Of a stretch of 64,000 nucleotides of DNA, positions 45,414 through 54,243 are shown piece after piece. Source of the DNA: an uncultured Clostridia bacterium (GTDB lineage: Bacteria; Bacillota; Clostridia; Oscillospirales; Ruminococcaceae); NCBI GenBank assembly GCA_947625375.1, contig CANQOC010000008.1, forward strand, positions 1-64,000, written 5' to 3'. How positions within the stretch are numbered: position 1 is the stretch's first letter; each line of letters begins with the position of its first letter. A program made the translations under genes and the position numbers. The notes under the pieces are model-generated. The model saw only the letters and a list, made by a program, of their open reading frames with translations, searched no databases and was not told where the DNA came from.

Positions 45414-46163
45414 TCAGACCAAGTCCGCCATGGTGTAAAGTCCGGGAGCTTTTGTCGAGATGAAGACCGCAGCGTTGACGGCGCCGGTGGCGAAGACCTC
45501 CTTCGAGGCGGCGGAATGGCTCAGAGTTATGACCTCGTCGCGCCCGGCGAAGATTATCTCGTGGTCGCCGACAATCGTCCCGCCCCTGACCGAGTGAATC
45601 CCGATTTCCGAGTGGTCGCGCTTGCGGCGGACACTGTGCCGGTCGTAAGTATAGCTGTACTTCTCGCCGCGCGCGGCGTTAATCGCGTCGGCAAGCATAA
45701 GCGCCGTCCCGCTCGGCGCATCGACCTTCTGGTTGTGGTGGCGCTCGACGATTTCGACGTCAAACTGATCCCCGAGGACCGCCGCCGCCTTCTTCGCAAG
45801 CTCGGAAAGAAGGTTGATTCCGAGGGACATGTTCGCTGTGAAGAAAACCGGTATCTTCGACGAAGCCGCCTTGATTTTCTCGACCTGCTCGGGGGTATAT
45901 CCCGTCGTCGCGGCGACAAGCGGCACGCCGTTCGTCAGGCAGTACGCGAGCATTTCGTCGAGCTCGTTCGGCCGCGAAAAGTCAATCACCGCGTCGGGGA
46001 CCTCGGGCAGCTCGGAGAGCAGCTTATACACCGTAAAGTAGGAATACTTTACAGGATTGATGTCGACGCCCGCCATGACGGCGCAGTCCGTCCGCGAGGA
46101 AATCACTTCCGAAATCATGCGTCCCATCTTGCCGCAGGCGCCTCTGATAACGATTTTTGTCAT
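45414..46163 (-). CDS. dapB: 4-hydroxy-tetrahydrodipicolinate reductase
   Basis: A 249-residue NAD(P)H enzyme of the diaminopimelate/lysine route. Opening KIVIRGACGKMGRMI is the nucleotide-binding loop; VERHHNQKVDAPSGTALM near 145 is the DapB signature with catalytic His and Lys. ATG 46163 follows AAGGATG. Third gene of asd-dapA-dapB. Confidence 0.95.
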   Translation of the reverse strand: MTKIVIRGACGKMGRMISEVISSRTDCAVMAGVDINPVKYSYFTVYKLLSELPEVPDAVIDFSRPNELDEMLAYCLTNGVPLVAATTGYTPEQVEKIKAASSKIPVFFTANMSLGINLLSELAKKAAAVLGDQFDVEIVERHHNQKVDAPSGTALMLADAINAARGEKYSYTYDRHSVRRKRDHSEIGIHSVRGGTIVGDHEIIFAGRDEVITLSHSAASKEVFATGAVNAAVFISTKAPGLYTMADLV

Positions 46164-46200
46164 AAATTTCACATCCTTAAAAAATATCCGTAAAGTAAAG

Positions 46201-47091
46201 TCACTTTACAAGTCCGAGCCGTATCAGCCCTTGGCGGAGCAGCTCACGCGAGGTCTCGCTCATTCCGAAAAGCGGCGGACGGCAGGGCCCGGCGCCGAGT
46301 CCCATCATGTTGAGCGCCTCTTTCACGGGCACGGGGTTGACGTCGGAGAAGAGAAGGTTTGTCAGCCGCATATACCGCATCGCGAGGGCGCCCGCCGCGG
46401 CGAAGTCGTTTTCGAGGCAAAGGGCGCAGATTCGCTGTGTTTCCGCGGGAATGACGTTCGCGAGGACCGATATCACTCCCCTGCCGCCGAGCGACATTAT
46501 CGGCACGGTCAGGTCGTCGTTGCCGCTGTAAATCGGGAGGTCGTCGCCGCAGGAGTCGAGGACTTTTGCGGCGAATGAGACGTCGCCGCTCGCCTCTTTA
46601 AGTCCGGCGACGCGGGGGTGCTTTGAAAGCTCGGTAAAGGTCTCCGGCTTTACGAACAGTCCCGTCCGCGAGGGGATATGATAGAGAATTGCGGGGATTT
46701 TTACGGCGTCAAGAATCATCTCGTAGTGCCGAATCAGGCCGGACTGCGAGGTCTTGTTGTAATACGGCGTCACCAAAAGCAGTGCGTCGGCGCCGGCCTC
46801 CTCCGCCGCCTTCGACGTCTCAATCGCATAGGCGGTGTCGTTCGAGCCGGTCGAGCAAATCACCGGCACGCGCCCGGCGGTGCGTTCGACCGCAAAGCGC
46901 ATCAGCGCGCGGTGCTCGTCGCCGGAGAGGGTCGCGTTTTCGCCGGTCGTTCCGACGGCGACAATCGCGCGGGTACCCGCCTCAATTTGGCGGTCAATCA
47001 GCTCGCCGTACTTCGTATAATTTACACTTCCGTCGGGGTTGAACGGCGTCACGACAGCGACCGCCGAGCCCTCAAAAACAGGGTGTTTCAT
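46201..47091 (-). CDS. dapA: 4-hydroxy-tetrahydrodipicolinate synthase
   Basis: A 296-residue TIM-barrel aldolase that joins pyruvate to aspartate semialdehyde. Catalytic segments AVGTTGENATL, the Tyr in ILYHIPSRTG near 135 and the Schiff-base Lys in VAGLKEASGD near 165 are present. GGAGG before ATG 47091. It lies between asd and dapB. Confidence 0.95.
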   Translation of the reverse strand: MKHPVFEGSAVAVVTPFNPDGSVNYTKYGELIDRQIEAGTRAIVAVGTTGENATLSGDEHRALMRFAVERTAGRVPVICSTGSNDTAYAIETSKAAEEAGADALLLVTPYYNKTSQSGLIRHYEMILDAVKIPAILYHIPSRTGLFVKPETFTELSKHPRVAGLKEASGDVSFAAKVLDSCGDDLPIYSGNDDLTVPIMSLGGRGVISVLANVIPAETQRICALCLENDFAAAGALAMRYMRLTNLLFSDVNPVPVKEALNMMGLGAGPCRPPLFGMSETSRELLRQGLIRLGLVK

Positions 47092-47133
47092 ATGGACCTC
47101 CGGAGGGTAAAATTTGGATTATGTAAGATACAA

Positions 47134-48216
47134 TTATCTGTCAAAACAGCCTTTTGCCGCAAGCAGCTCTGCGGCAAGGACGCCGCCGCCGGCAGCGCCG
47201 CGCAGGGTGTTATGAGAGAGGCAGACGAACTTGTAGTCGAAGACGGGGTCTTCGCGGAGACGTCCGATTGACACCGCCATTCCGCCCTCGGAGTCGCGGT
47301 CGAGCTTCGCCTGCGGGCGGTTGTCTTCCTCGAAATAGTGCAGGAACTGTTTCGGCGCCGAGGGGAGACCGAGCTTCTGCGGCTCGCCCTTAAATTCCGC
47401 CCAAGCGCGGAGAATCTCGTCCTTCGACGGCTTGCGGTCGAATTTTACGAAGACCGCCGACGTATGACCGTCGGAAACGGGGACGCGGAGGCACTGTGTC
47501 GTGATTATCGGCCTCTCGGCGGGGACGATTACGCCGTCGCGGACCTCGCCCCAAATCTTCATCGGCTCGACCTCGCTTTTCTGCTCCTCGCCCTTGATGA
47601 ACGGGATAAGGTTGTCGACCATCTCGGGCCATGTCTCGAAGGTCTTTCCGGCGCCGGATATCGCCTGATAGTTGCAGGCGAGGACGGTCTTTATTCCGTA
47701 TTCGCGGAGAGGGTGAAGCGCGGGTACATAGCTCTGAATCGAGCAGTTAGGCTTTACAGCGACGAATCCCCTCTTGGTGCCGAGGCGCTTTTTCTGGGTC
47801 TCGATGACCGCGATGTGCTCGGCGTTGCACTCGGGGATAAGCATCGGAACGTCGGGGAAATAGCGGTGCTCCTTGTTGTTCGAGACAACGGGGCACTCTA
47901 ACTTCGCGTATCCCTGTTCAAGAGCGATTATCTCTTCCGAGGGCATGTCGACGGCGCAAAATACGAAGTCGACCTCGGACGCGATTTCCTTCATGTCCTT
48001 TACCGCGTCCTTTACGACGATGTCGCCGACCCAATCGGGGAGCGCGGTTTTCATCGCCCACTTTGTACCGACGGCGTCGCGGTAGGTCTTTCCGGCGGAG
48101 CGCTCCGAAGCGGCAAGGACCTTAAGCCTGAACCACGGGTGATTTTCGAGGAGGGTGATAAACCTCTGTCCGACCATGCCCGTTGCGCCGATGACGCCTA
48201 CTTTAAAATTTTTCAT
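47134..48216 (-). CDS. asd: Aspartate-semialdehyde dehydrogenase (archaeal/fungal type)
   Basis: A 360-residue NADP enzyme reducing aspartyl phosphate. Opening VGVIGATGMVGQRF; catalytic Cys in AVKPNCSIQSYVPAL near residue 160. The length and this motif fit the archaeal/fungal-like group. ATG 48216 follows AGAGGA; a longer N-terminus is unsupported. First gene of the operon feeding DapA and DapB; a DapF-like domain is fused to CarB elsewhere in the window. Confidence 0.92.
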   Translation of the reverse strand: MKNFKVGVIGATGMVGQRFITLLENHPWFRLKVLAASERSAGKTYRDAVGTKWAMKTALPDWVGDIVVKDAVKDMKEIASEVDFVFCAVDMPSEEIIALEQGYAKLECPVVSNNKEHRYFPDVPMLIPECNAEHIAVIETQKKRLGTKRGFVAVKPNCSIQSYVPALHPLREYGIKTVLACNYQAISGAGKTFETWPEMVDNLIPFIKGEEQKSEVEPMKIWGEVRDGVIVPAERPIITTQCLRVPVSDGHTSAVFVKFDRKPSKDEILRAWAEFKGEPQKLGLPSAPKQFLHYFEEDNRPQAKLDRDSEGGMAVSIGRLREDPVFDYKFVCLSHNTLRGAAGGGVLAAELLAAKGCFDR

Positions 48217-48278
48217 ACAAATTCCTCTCTTCCCGGGGTTGCAATTCCCCGTGTGATGGTATATAATCATACGCATAC

Positions 48279-48307
48279 AGAATATCACAAAGAAACGGCA
48301 AAGTCAA
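48279..48307 (-). promoter_or_regulatory. Promoter of asd-dapA-dapB
   Basis: Minus-strand TTGACT (48307-48302) and TATTCT (48284-48279), spacer 17. Confidence 0.55.
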
Positions 48308-48349
48308 GAATAGAAGATAGAAGTCAGAAGATAGAGGATAGAAGACAGA
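48308..48349 (+). repeat. Purine-rich TAGAAGATAG repeat before queA
   Basis: Imperfect tandem units AGAAGAT, AGAGGAT and AGAAGTC fill the gap up to the queA ATG, which itself lies in the last unit. Same motif family as at 2904-2937. Confidence 0.5.
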
Positions 48350-49396
48350 ATGTTAGATATAAACAATCTCAAAAAATCGGATTTCGGGTATGAGCTTCCC
48401 GAGGAGCTTATCGCGCAGGAGCCGGTCGAGCCGCGCAACAGCTCGCGTCTTATGGTCATCGACCGAAAGACCGGCGGAATTTCTCACGACCGCTTCTATA
48501 ATCTATGCAATCACCTTAAAAAAGGCGACACCCTCGTCGTGAACGACTCGCGGGTCCTTCCCGCGCGGATTTACGGCGAACGCGTCCCGGGCGGGAGCTT
48601 TATCGAATTCCTGCTCCTTGAGCCGCGCAAGACCGACGTCTGGGAAATCCTCTGCCGCCCCGGCAAAAAGGCGAAAATCGGGACGCGCTTTTCGTTCGGC
48701 GGAGGGCTCCTCACCGCCGAGATAGTCGACGTCCTTGAGGACGGCAACCGCGTCGCGAAATTCTTCTATGACGGCGGAAGCCTTTACTCTATTCTCGACG
48801 AAATCGGGCAGATGCCGCTCCCGCCCTATATCACCAAAAAGCTTGAGGACAAGGAGCGCTATCAGACCGTATATTCCCGTCAGACCGGCTCGGCCGCCGC
48901 GCCGACCGCGGGTCTTCACTTCACAAAGGAACAGCTCGCCGACCTTGAAACGCGCGGAATCAACATCGCGAGGGTCACTCTTCACGTCGGCATCGGGACG
49001 TTCCGCCCGGTCAAGGAGGAGCTTGTCTCTCAGCACAAGATGCACAGCGAGTTCTATTCCCTCCCGCCCGAGACCGCCGAAATCATCAACCGCACAAAGG
49101 AAAGCGGCGGGCGGGTCATCGCCGTCGGCACGACCTCCTGCCGGACGCTCGAAAGCGTTAAGAAAAAGCTCGGGAAAATCGCCGAGGACTCGGGTTCGAC
49201 CGACATCTTCATCTACCCCGGATACGAGTTTTCGGCAATCGACGGACTCATCACAAACTTCCACCTCCCCGAGAGCACCCTTATAATGCTCGTCAGCGCC
49301 TTCGCGGGGTATGACAACACGATGAGGGCATATAAAATCGCCGTCGAAGAGAGATACCGGTTCTTCAGCTTCGGCGACGCAATGCTTATTATATGA
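48350..49396 (+). CDS. queA: tRNA preQ1(34) S-adenosylmethionine ribosyltransferase-isomerase
   Basis: A 348-residue enzyme of queuosine synthesis that moves the ribosyl part of SAM to preQ1 in t[21 protein letters not shown] at the N-terminus, [13 protein letters not shown] near 62 and PTAGLHFT near 190 with [12 protein letters not shown] are diagnostic. ATG 48350 lies directly in a purine-rich repeat that may double as ribosome site. A terminator follows. Confidence 0.94.
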   Translation: MLDINNLKKSDFGYELPEELIAQEPVEPRNSSRLMVIDRKTGGISHDRFYNLCNHLKKGDTLVVNDSRVLPARIYGERVPGGSFIEFLLLEPRKTDVWEILCRPGKKAKIGTRFSFGGGLLTAEIVDVLEDGNRVAKFFYDGGSLYSILDEIGQMPLPPYITKKLEDKERYQTVYSRQTGSAAAPTAGLHFTKEQLADLETRGINIARVTLHVGIGTFRPVKEELVSQHKMHSEFYSLPPETAEIINRTKESGGRVIAVGTTSCRTLESVKKKLGKIAEDSGSTDIFIYPGYEFSAIDGLITNFHLPESTLIMLVSAFAGYDNTMRAYKIAVEERYRFFSFGDAMLII

Positions 49397-49402
49397 CAAA
49401 AT

Positions 49403-49435
49403 CACCGCCCGGGGCGACCTCGGGCGGGGGTTTTT
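49403..49435. terminator. Terminator between queA and the lipoprotein gene
   Basis: CCGCCCG (49405-49411) and CGGGCGG (49421-49427) form a stem followed by GGGTTTTT on the plus strand. It overlaps the stop codon of the convergent gene. Confidence 0.75.
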
Positions 49436-50042
49436 ATGATGCAAATTTTTCGAGCTTTTTCTTTATCGCCTTGGCGGCCTCCAGGGTCAGTCCGCAGGAG
49501 TCGTAAAGCGGAATAAGCGGCGAAATGTCGGCGGGGGCGATTCCCGCGGCTTTATAGTCGTCCTCGGTGTGAAAATATATCCAGCCGAGAGAATAGAGGT
49601 TCTTTCCTTTTCGGACAGCCGTTTCGGACGCAAACCGCTCGGCGACCTCCTCGGCGCTCCCCGTCAGCAATATTTCGATGTCCTCGTCAGAAAAATCGTC
49701 TTCGGAACCCGTGCGGAGGGTTGTAAGAATCTCCCGGACGGTGCCTTCGGGAATGTTAAAGTGCTTGATGAATGAACAGAGGTTTGCGAATTCATCGACG
49801 GCGGTATACCTGCCGTCCGAAGACGAGGCTTCGGCAATCCACGCGCTGAATTCGTCGGCGTCAACAAGGTCTATAAACATCATGTCGATATAGCCGAGCC
49901 TTGTGTCGACGGTTGAATAAAACACGTCGCCGACATCGGTTTCGCTTTCTAAAAATGGTTCGGGCATTTCGCCGGCGCCTCCGCAGGACGAAAGTGAAAG
50001 CGCGAACACGGCCGCCGCAAATGCTGCAAGAAATTTTTTCAT
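49434..50042 (-). CDS. Hypothetical lipoprotein
   Basis: A 202-residue exported protein. Signal peptide KKFLAAFAAAVFALSLSSC ends in a lipobox with Cys near residue 20, so it should be membrane-anchored. The mature part is acidic and mostly helical with no family I recognise. Lies just downstream of the MATE gene on the same strand. Confidence 0.7.
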   Translation of the reverse strand: MKKFLAAFAAAVFALSLSSCGGAGEMPEPFLESETDVGDVFYSTVDTRLGYIDMMFIDLVDADEFSAWIAEASSSDGRYTAVDEFANLCSFIKHFNIPEGTVREILTTLRTGSEDDFSDEDIEILLTGSAEEVAERFASETAVRKGKNLYSLGWIYFHTEDDYKAAGIAPADISPLIPLYDSCGLTLEAAKAIKKKLEKFAS

Positions 50043-50057
50043 GATAAATCACTCCGA

Positions 50058-51409
50058 TTAAATTGTCTGTATATTTTCTTCGCCGACGAGCTTTTTGCAC
50101 TCAATCCGATAAAAGATTACCGAGCAGAGCATCGCGGCTATCCAGCCGATCGGCCATGCGCACCAGATTCCGAGCGGAGACCTTGTCCACGCGGAAAACA
50201 GAAACGCGAGCGCGACGCGGAGTATCAAATCGGTGAACGTCGAGAACATGAACCGGCGCATCGCGCTTATCCCGCGGAGAATTCCGTCGGCGACGAGCTT
50301 TGCCGAGACGATGAAATAGAACGGAGAGAGAATCCGCAGGAACTGCTCCCCGACGGCGATTGCCTCGACCGAGGTCTTTTGCATGAAGAGGAGCAGGAGG
50401 CTTTGTCCGAAGAAGAAATAGAGCAGGCAGAACGGCACACAGATGCACCAGACGATTTTTATCCCCGCGCGGAAGCCTTCGGAAAGGCGTCCGTATTTTT
50501 TTGCGCCGAGATTCTGTGCCGCAAAGTTGGATATGCCGTTGCCGATGGTCGTGAACGAGGTGATGACGAGGTTGTTGAGCTTTACTGCCGCCGAATACCC
50601 CGCCATGACATACGTCCCGAAGCTGTTGATGACAGACTGAATCATTATGTTTCCGACCGAGATAAAGCTTTGCTGTAAAATCGTCGGGACGGCGATTGAG
50701 ACTATGCGCTTTAAGACGTCGGCGCTGAAAATCTCGGGCTTTCCCTCGGAAGGAATCCCCCGAAGACGCTTTATCACCGCCGCGACGGCGAGTATACAGC
50801 TTATGCCCTGACAGATAAACGTCGCCCAAGCGACCCCCGCGACACCCATGTCGAAGACCTTTACAAAGAGGATATCGACGGCGATGTTCGAGGTCGACGA
50901 CGCGGCGAGGAAGCAAAACGGGGTCTTTGAGTCGCCGAGCGCCGAGAAGATTCCGGTCGCGATGTTATAGAAAAAGACGAACGGCAGGCCGAGGACATAG
51001 ATGTCGAGATAGAGCTTTGAGTCCGAAAAAATTTCGTCGGGAGTGTGAATCATTCGGAGCGCCGCGCCGCCGAAGAATATTCCCGAGAGCATCAGAACGG
51101 CGCAGACGGCCGCGCTGAAGATACAGGTGGTGGAGACGGCGGTCTTGAGCCTGCCGTATTTCCCCGCGCCGAAAAGCTGTGAAACGGTGACCGAGCAGCC
51201 ATGTTGCAGCCGAAGGCGAAGGCGATGAAAATCAGGGTTATTTCATAGCTGTTCCCGACCGCCGCGAGCGCGTTTTCACCGATGAATTTTCCGGCGACGA
51301 GGCTGTCCGCGATGTTGTAGAGCTGTTGGAAGATGATGCTCCCGAAGAGCGGGAGGCAGAACCTCCGCAGCACCCGCTCGGGCTTCCCCACCGTCAAGTC
51401 GTTGTTCAT
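50058..51409 (-). pseudogene. MATE-family efflux transporter with frameshift
   Basis: Two reading frames together give one MATE transporter of about 450 residues. The first frame (from ATG 51409) runs LFGSIIFQQLYNIADSLV to FAFGCNM at about 51200; the second continues with CSVTVSQLFGAGKYGRLKTA. Adding one C between 51199 and 51200 on the plus strand (one G on the coding strand, ATGG to ATGGG) restores a perfect MATE segment. It is either a fresh pseudogene or a homopolymer error. Both halves otherwise look intact, with about 12 membrane helices. Confidence 0.8.
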
Positions 51410-51877
51410 ATATATGCACCCTCTGTGTGATATCGGTTATGTCGGGCGACTGCCCGGAGGGTATTATAGCACAGAAAAAGGAGGATTGCAACAGAGGGGT
51501 AGAGGGTTAGAGGATAGAATCTGACTTCTGTTCTTTGATAGGGTGAGGCGCAGCGCCGCACTGCTAAAGTGAGAGCCGCCTGACGGCGGGGGAAAAATTG
51601 TAACAGTGCTGCACATCGCTAATAAGGAGTCCGCCTACGGCGGACGGCTAATCACGCCACCTTAGCGGTGACGTGATTACGCCATGTCCCCTCCCCTGCC
51701 CCTCCCCGACGGGGAGGGGGTGCTAAGGAAGCCTCAGAAGAGGCACTTGGAAAATTTCGGCGCGTGTCGCACTTTTCTATAAGGAATTCGCTTCGCTCAT
51801 GCTATTTTTAGTCTCCTATCCCCTACCCCCTCCCACATGGGAGGGAGTCCGCATCGCTTCGGTTTCAGCTCCTATGA

Positions 51878-51980
51878 GGGCGCAGCCGCGGCAGCCGAAG
51901 GCTGCCGGAGGGGATAAATGAAAAACCCGAAGGAGTTTTCCTTTTATTCCCTCGCGCACAATGCGCGCCGGTCTGCGCCC
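51878..51980. repeat. Cloverleaf repeat, copy B
   Basis: Outer stem GGGCGCAGCCG (51878-51888) with CGGTCTGCGCCC (51969-51980, one bulge). Arm 1 CGGCAGCC-GAA-GGCTGCCG (51889-51907). Arm 2 51908-51953 with GAGGG/CCCTC base and a terminator-like tip. Arm 3 GCGCA-CAA-TGCGC (51954-51966). Sequences of the arms differ from copy A while pairing is kept. Confidence 0.7.
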
Positions 51981-52296
51981 GAAGTGTGAGTGGTGCCGCA
52001 CTGCCGCGTAAAAGGTATTCGCGGAGCGGGATTGGGTGCAGCGTTGCTGCTTTTTAAAAGGTATTCGCTCCGCGAATGCTATTTTTAGTCACCCTTCCCC
52101 GACCCTCCCCTCGAGGGGAGGGGGCGCGGAGGAAGCTTGCGCGGGTTTAGTAAAGCATAGAGCGACGCCCTACCTTGCTATATGGAATTCGCTTCGCTCA
52201 TGATATTTTCAGACTCCTACCCCCTTCCCCCTCCCACATGGGAGGGGGTGTTTGGTACACCGAAGCCACGTCTGTTCAGAACCACACGCCATAGGA

Positions 52297-52379
52297 GCAT
52301 ACGCTTGTTTTATCTGTGAACGCGAGCAATCAATCGTTCTCGATTGCGAAGCATGAACAGCTATAAAACAAGCTTATGC
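52297..52379. repeat. Long imperfect hairpin abutting cloverleaf C
   Basis: GCATA-C-GCTTGTTTTAT (52297-52313) pairs with ATAAAACAAGC-T-TATGC (52363-52379), one mismatch in 17 pairs, enclosing a GCAATC/GATTGC hairpin. It ends at the foot of cloverleaf copy C. Confidence 0.6.
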
Positions 52380-52380
52380 A

Positions 52381-52482
52381 CGCAGCCGCGACCGCCGTCA
52401 GGCGGTCGGAACGAAAAGAAGCAGAAAAATCCCTCGGGATTTTCCTGCTGCTTTCGTTTGCGCGCTTCGCGCGCCGGCTGCG
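52381..52482. repeat. Cloverleaf repeat, copy C
   Basis: Outer stem CGCAGCCG (52381-52388) with CGGCTGCG (52475-52482). Arm 1 CGACCGCC-GTCA-GGCGGTCG (52389-52408). Arm 2 52409-52459, AACGAAA...TTTCGTT with a GCAG...CCTGC core. Arm 3 GCGCGC-TTC-GCGCGC (52460-52474). No unpaired junction bases. It lies about 45 bases past the stop of the GPH transporter gene, the same relation as copy A has to xylB. Confidence 0.78.
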
Positions 52483-52526
52483 CCCGAGGGGGTGCGCGCA
52501 TTTAAAGCCGGGTAAAGGACGTCGGC

Positions 52527-53896
52527 TTATCCCTCTCCCGCTCCGTTCTTCTTCGCCAGCTTGCCCATTATCATCTTCTCGTTATAGAAGAAGAACAGCA
52601 CCGCGCCGATGAGGCAGCAGACCGTCGCGATGATTGCCGTAAGGCGGTAGCCGAACGGGTCGGTCGAGCCGCCGGTCTCGGCCTCGACCGTGAACGCGGA
52701 GACGACCGAGGTGAATATCAGCATCGATATAGCCTGCCCCATCTTCATCGCGAACGTCTTCGCGGCAAAGAACATTCCGCTGCGCTCCTCGCCCGAGTCA
52801 AAGGCGTCCGCTTCGGCGATATCGGCGACGACCGCCTGCGGCAATATCCCCAAAATCGCCATCGGCACACCGGCGCAGACCGCAATCACTATCCCCCAGA
52901 CGATTCCCTCGCCGCAGACCGACGCAAGAAGGAACACAAAGGCATAGGCAAAGAAGCCGGTGATTATAATCCGCTTCTTCCCGAGCTTCGGGGCAAGCTT
53001 ATTTATCACGGGGTAGAGCGCAAGGCTGCACACCGTCATTATTACGGTCAGGGTGAAGGTCATGGTGTCGGGAACGTGCATAAGCTTGGTCTCATAGAAC
53101 GGCAGACCGGTCTGGAAAAGCGTCACCGCGAAGAAATAGATGACGTCGGAAATGACGAAGCGGGCAAACTGCGCGTTCTTAAAGCTCTTAAAAAGCGAGC
53201 TGAACGCCGGTGTCTCGACAGGCTTCGAGTCGATATAGTCGCGCTCCTTAATCAGCAGCGCCGGGGTTATCATCGCGGCGGCGGCAATCAGGCACATGAT
53301 TGAAATTGCGACGCGGACCGAATTGTCCCTTCCGAGCGACGCCTCAAAGATTCCGGCGATGTTCGGGATAAGGTATGACACCGAAAGACCGGCGATGTAT
53401 GTAAACGAGATATATGTCGAGACGTTGATTCTGTTCTTCTGGTCATTGCCGAGCTCGGAAATCAGCGCGTTATATGGCGTGCAGTAGATGGTCATGAAGA
53501 GGTAGAAGAGCATCAGGGTCACGAAGACGATTACGTCGTTGAGAGCCTTGCTCCCCGTCTGCGGGAGAATGAAGACACAGGCGGTGATGACCGCGAACGG
53601 TATCGCAATCGCCTTCATGAACGGGATTCGGCGACCTCCCTTATAGTTCGAGCGGTCGGACCAGCTTGCGATAAGCGGGTCGGTGACGGCGTCGAAAATA
53701 CGCCCGACCATCGTTATCAGTCCGAAGAGAGTCACGCTTAAAAACAGCGTCCCGGTCGTGATGTTCTTCCCGAAGATTCCGGCGGTCTCGTCGGTGTAGT
53801 AATAGACGAGCCAGTTGGTGACGACGCCGGAGAGAAGGCTCCAGCCGAACTGTCCGATTGCGAAATCCAAAGGATTTTATTTGTGATTTTTTTCAT
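52527..53896 (-). pseudogene. GPH-family (MelB-like) sugar:cation symporter with 5' frameshift
   Basis: From about 53868 down, a 440-residue frame encodes a 12-helix glycoside-pentoside-hexuronide symporter (FAIGQFGWSLLSGVV, DPLIASWSDRSNYKGGRR). The natural start is ATG 53896 with GGAGGG upstream, coding MKKITNKILW in another frame. One extra G (TTTGG to TTTGGG, plus-strand position about 53867) joins them as ILWDFAIGQ. It would import a sugar with sodium or protons. It may be a sequencing error or a real loss; a TTG start at 53870 is a weaker alternative. The motif FAIGQ follows directly. Confidence 0.78.
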
Positions 53897-53929
53897 ATTT
53901 GCCCTCCGTTTTTAAAAAATTTCGTCAAT

Positions 53930-53958
53930 ATTTTACTATATTTATTTGAAGATGTCAA
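53930..53958 (-). promoter_or_regulatory. Promoter of the GPH transporter gene
   Basis: Minus-strand TTGACA (53958-53953) and TAAAAT (53935-53930), spacer 17. The rest of 53897-54152 holds no gene or obvious repeat. Confidence 0.6.
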
Positions 53959-54152
53959 TAGCATTTTCACACTTTTAACCGTGAAATCAAAATCCGCGGG
54001 TCACTTCGTGCGCACAAACCGCGGTGATTCGCCGTTTTGGGGGCGTTCGTCAAAATTGCCGAAAGTGCGCCGATAAAGGCTGTCGGATACGGCGTATGGG
54101 CGTCGTAAACGTCAGGAAAATTCGTTGAAGTGCACAAAAAAAGAATTCGGCG

Positions 54153-54181
54153 TTGCAATGCGGGAAAAAGAGTGGTATAAT
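54153..54181 (+). promoter_or_regulatory. Promoter of the giant subtilase gene
   Basis: TTGCAA (54153-54158) and TATAAT (54176-54181), spacer 17, about 60 bases before the ATG. Confidence 0.6.
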
Positions 54182-54243
54182 TTTTAATGTGTTTTCAAAT
54201 TTACACAGCCGCGCGGGCGGCGAAAGAAAAGGAGTGCAAAGGA

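Larger units (their letters stand above)
51410..52526. repeat. 1.1-kb mosaic of palindromic modules
   Basis: No gene is supported. Recurring modules: CCCTCCCACATGGGAGGG (51828-51845, again about 52227-52248 and about 9400); GCCGCCTGACGGCGG (about 51575, also 9440); GGAATTCGCTTCGCTCATG (about 51783 and 52185) and a variant at about 52060; CCCTCCCC/GGGGAGGG hairpins (about 51690-51720, 52095-52125); AATCACG/CGTGATT (about 51650-51680). Two cloverleaf repeats and a long stem are listed separately. Confidence 0.7.

Noticed and set aside
51092-51409. Separate 105-residue membrane protein
   Set aside because: It is the N-terminal part of the MATE transporter in a shifted frame; one base restores continuity.
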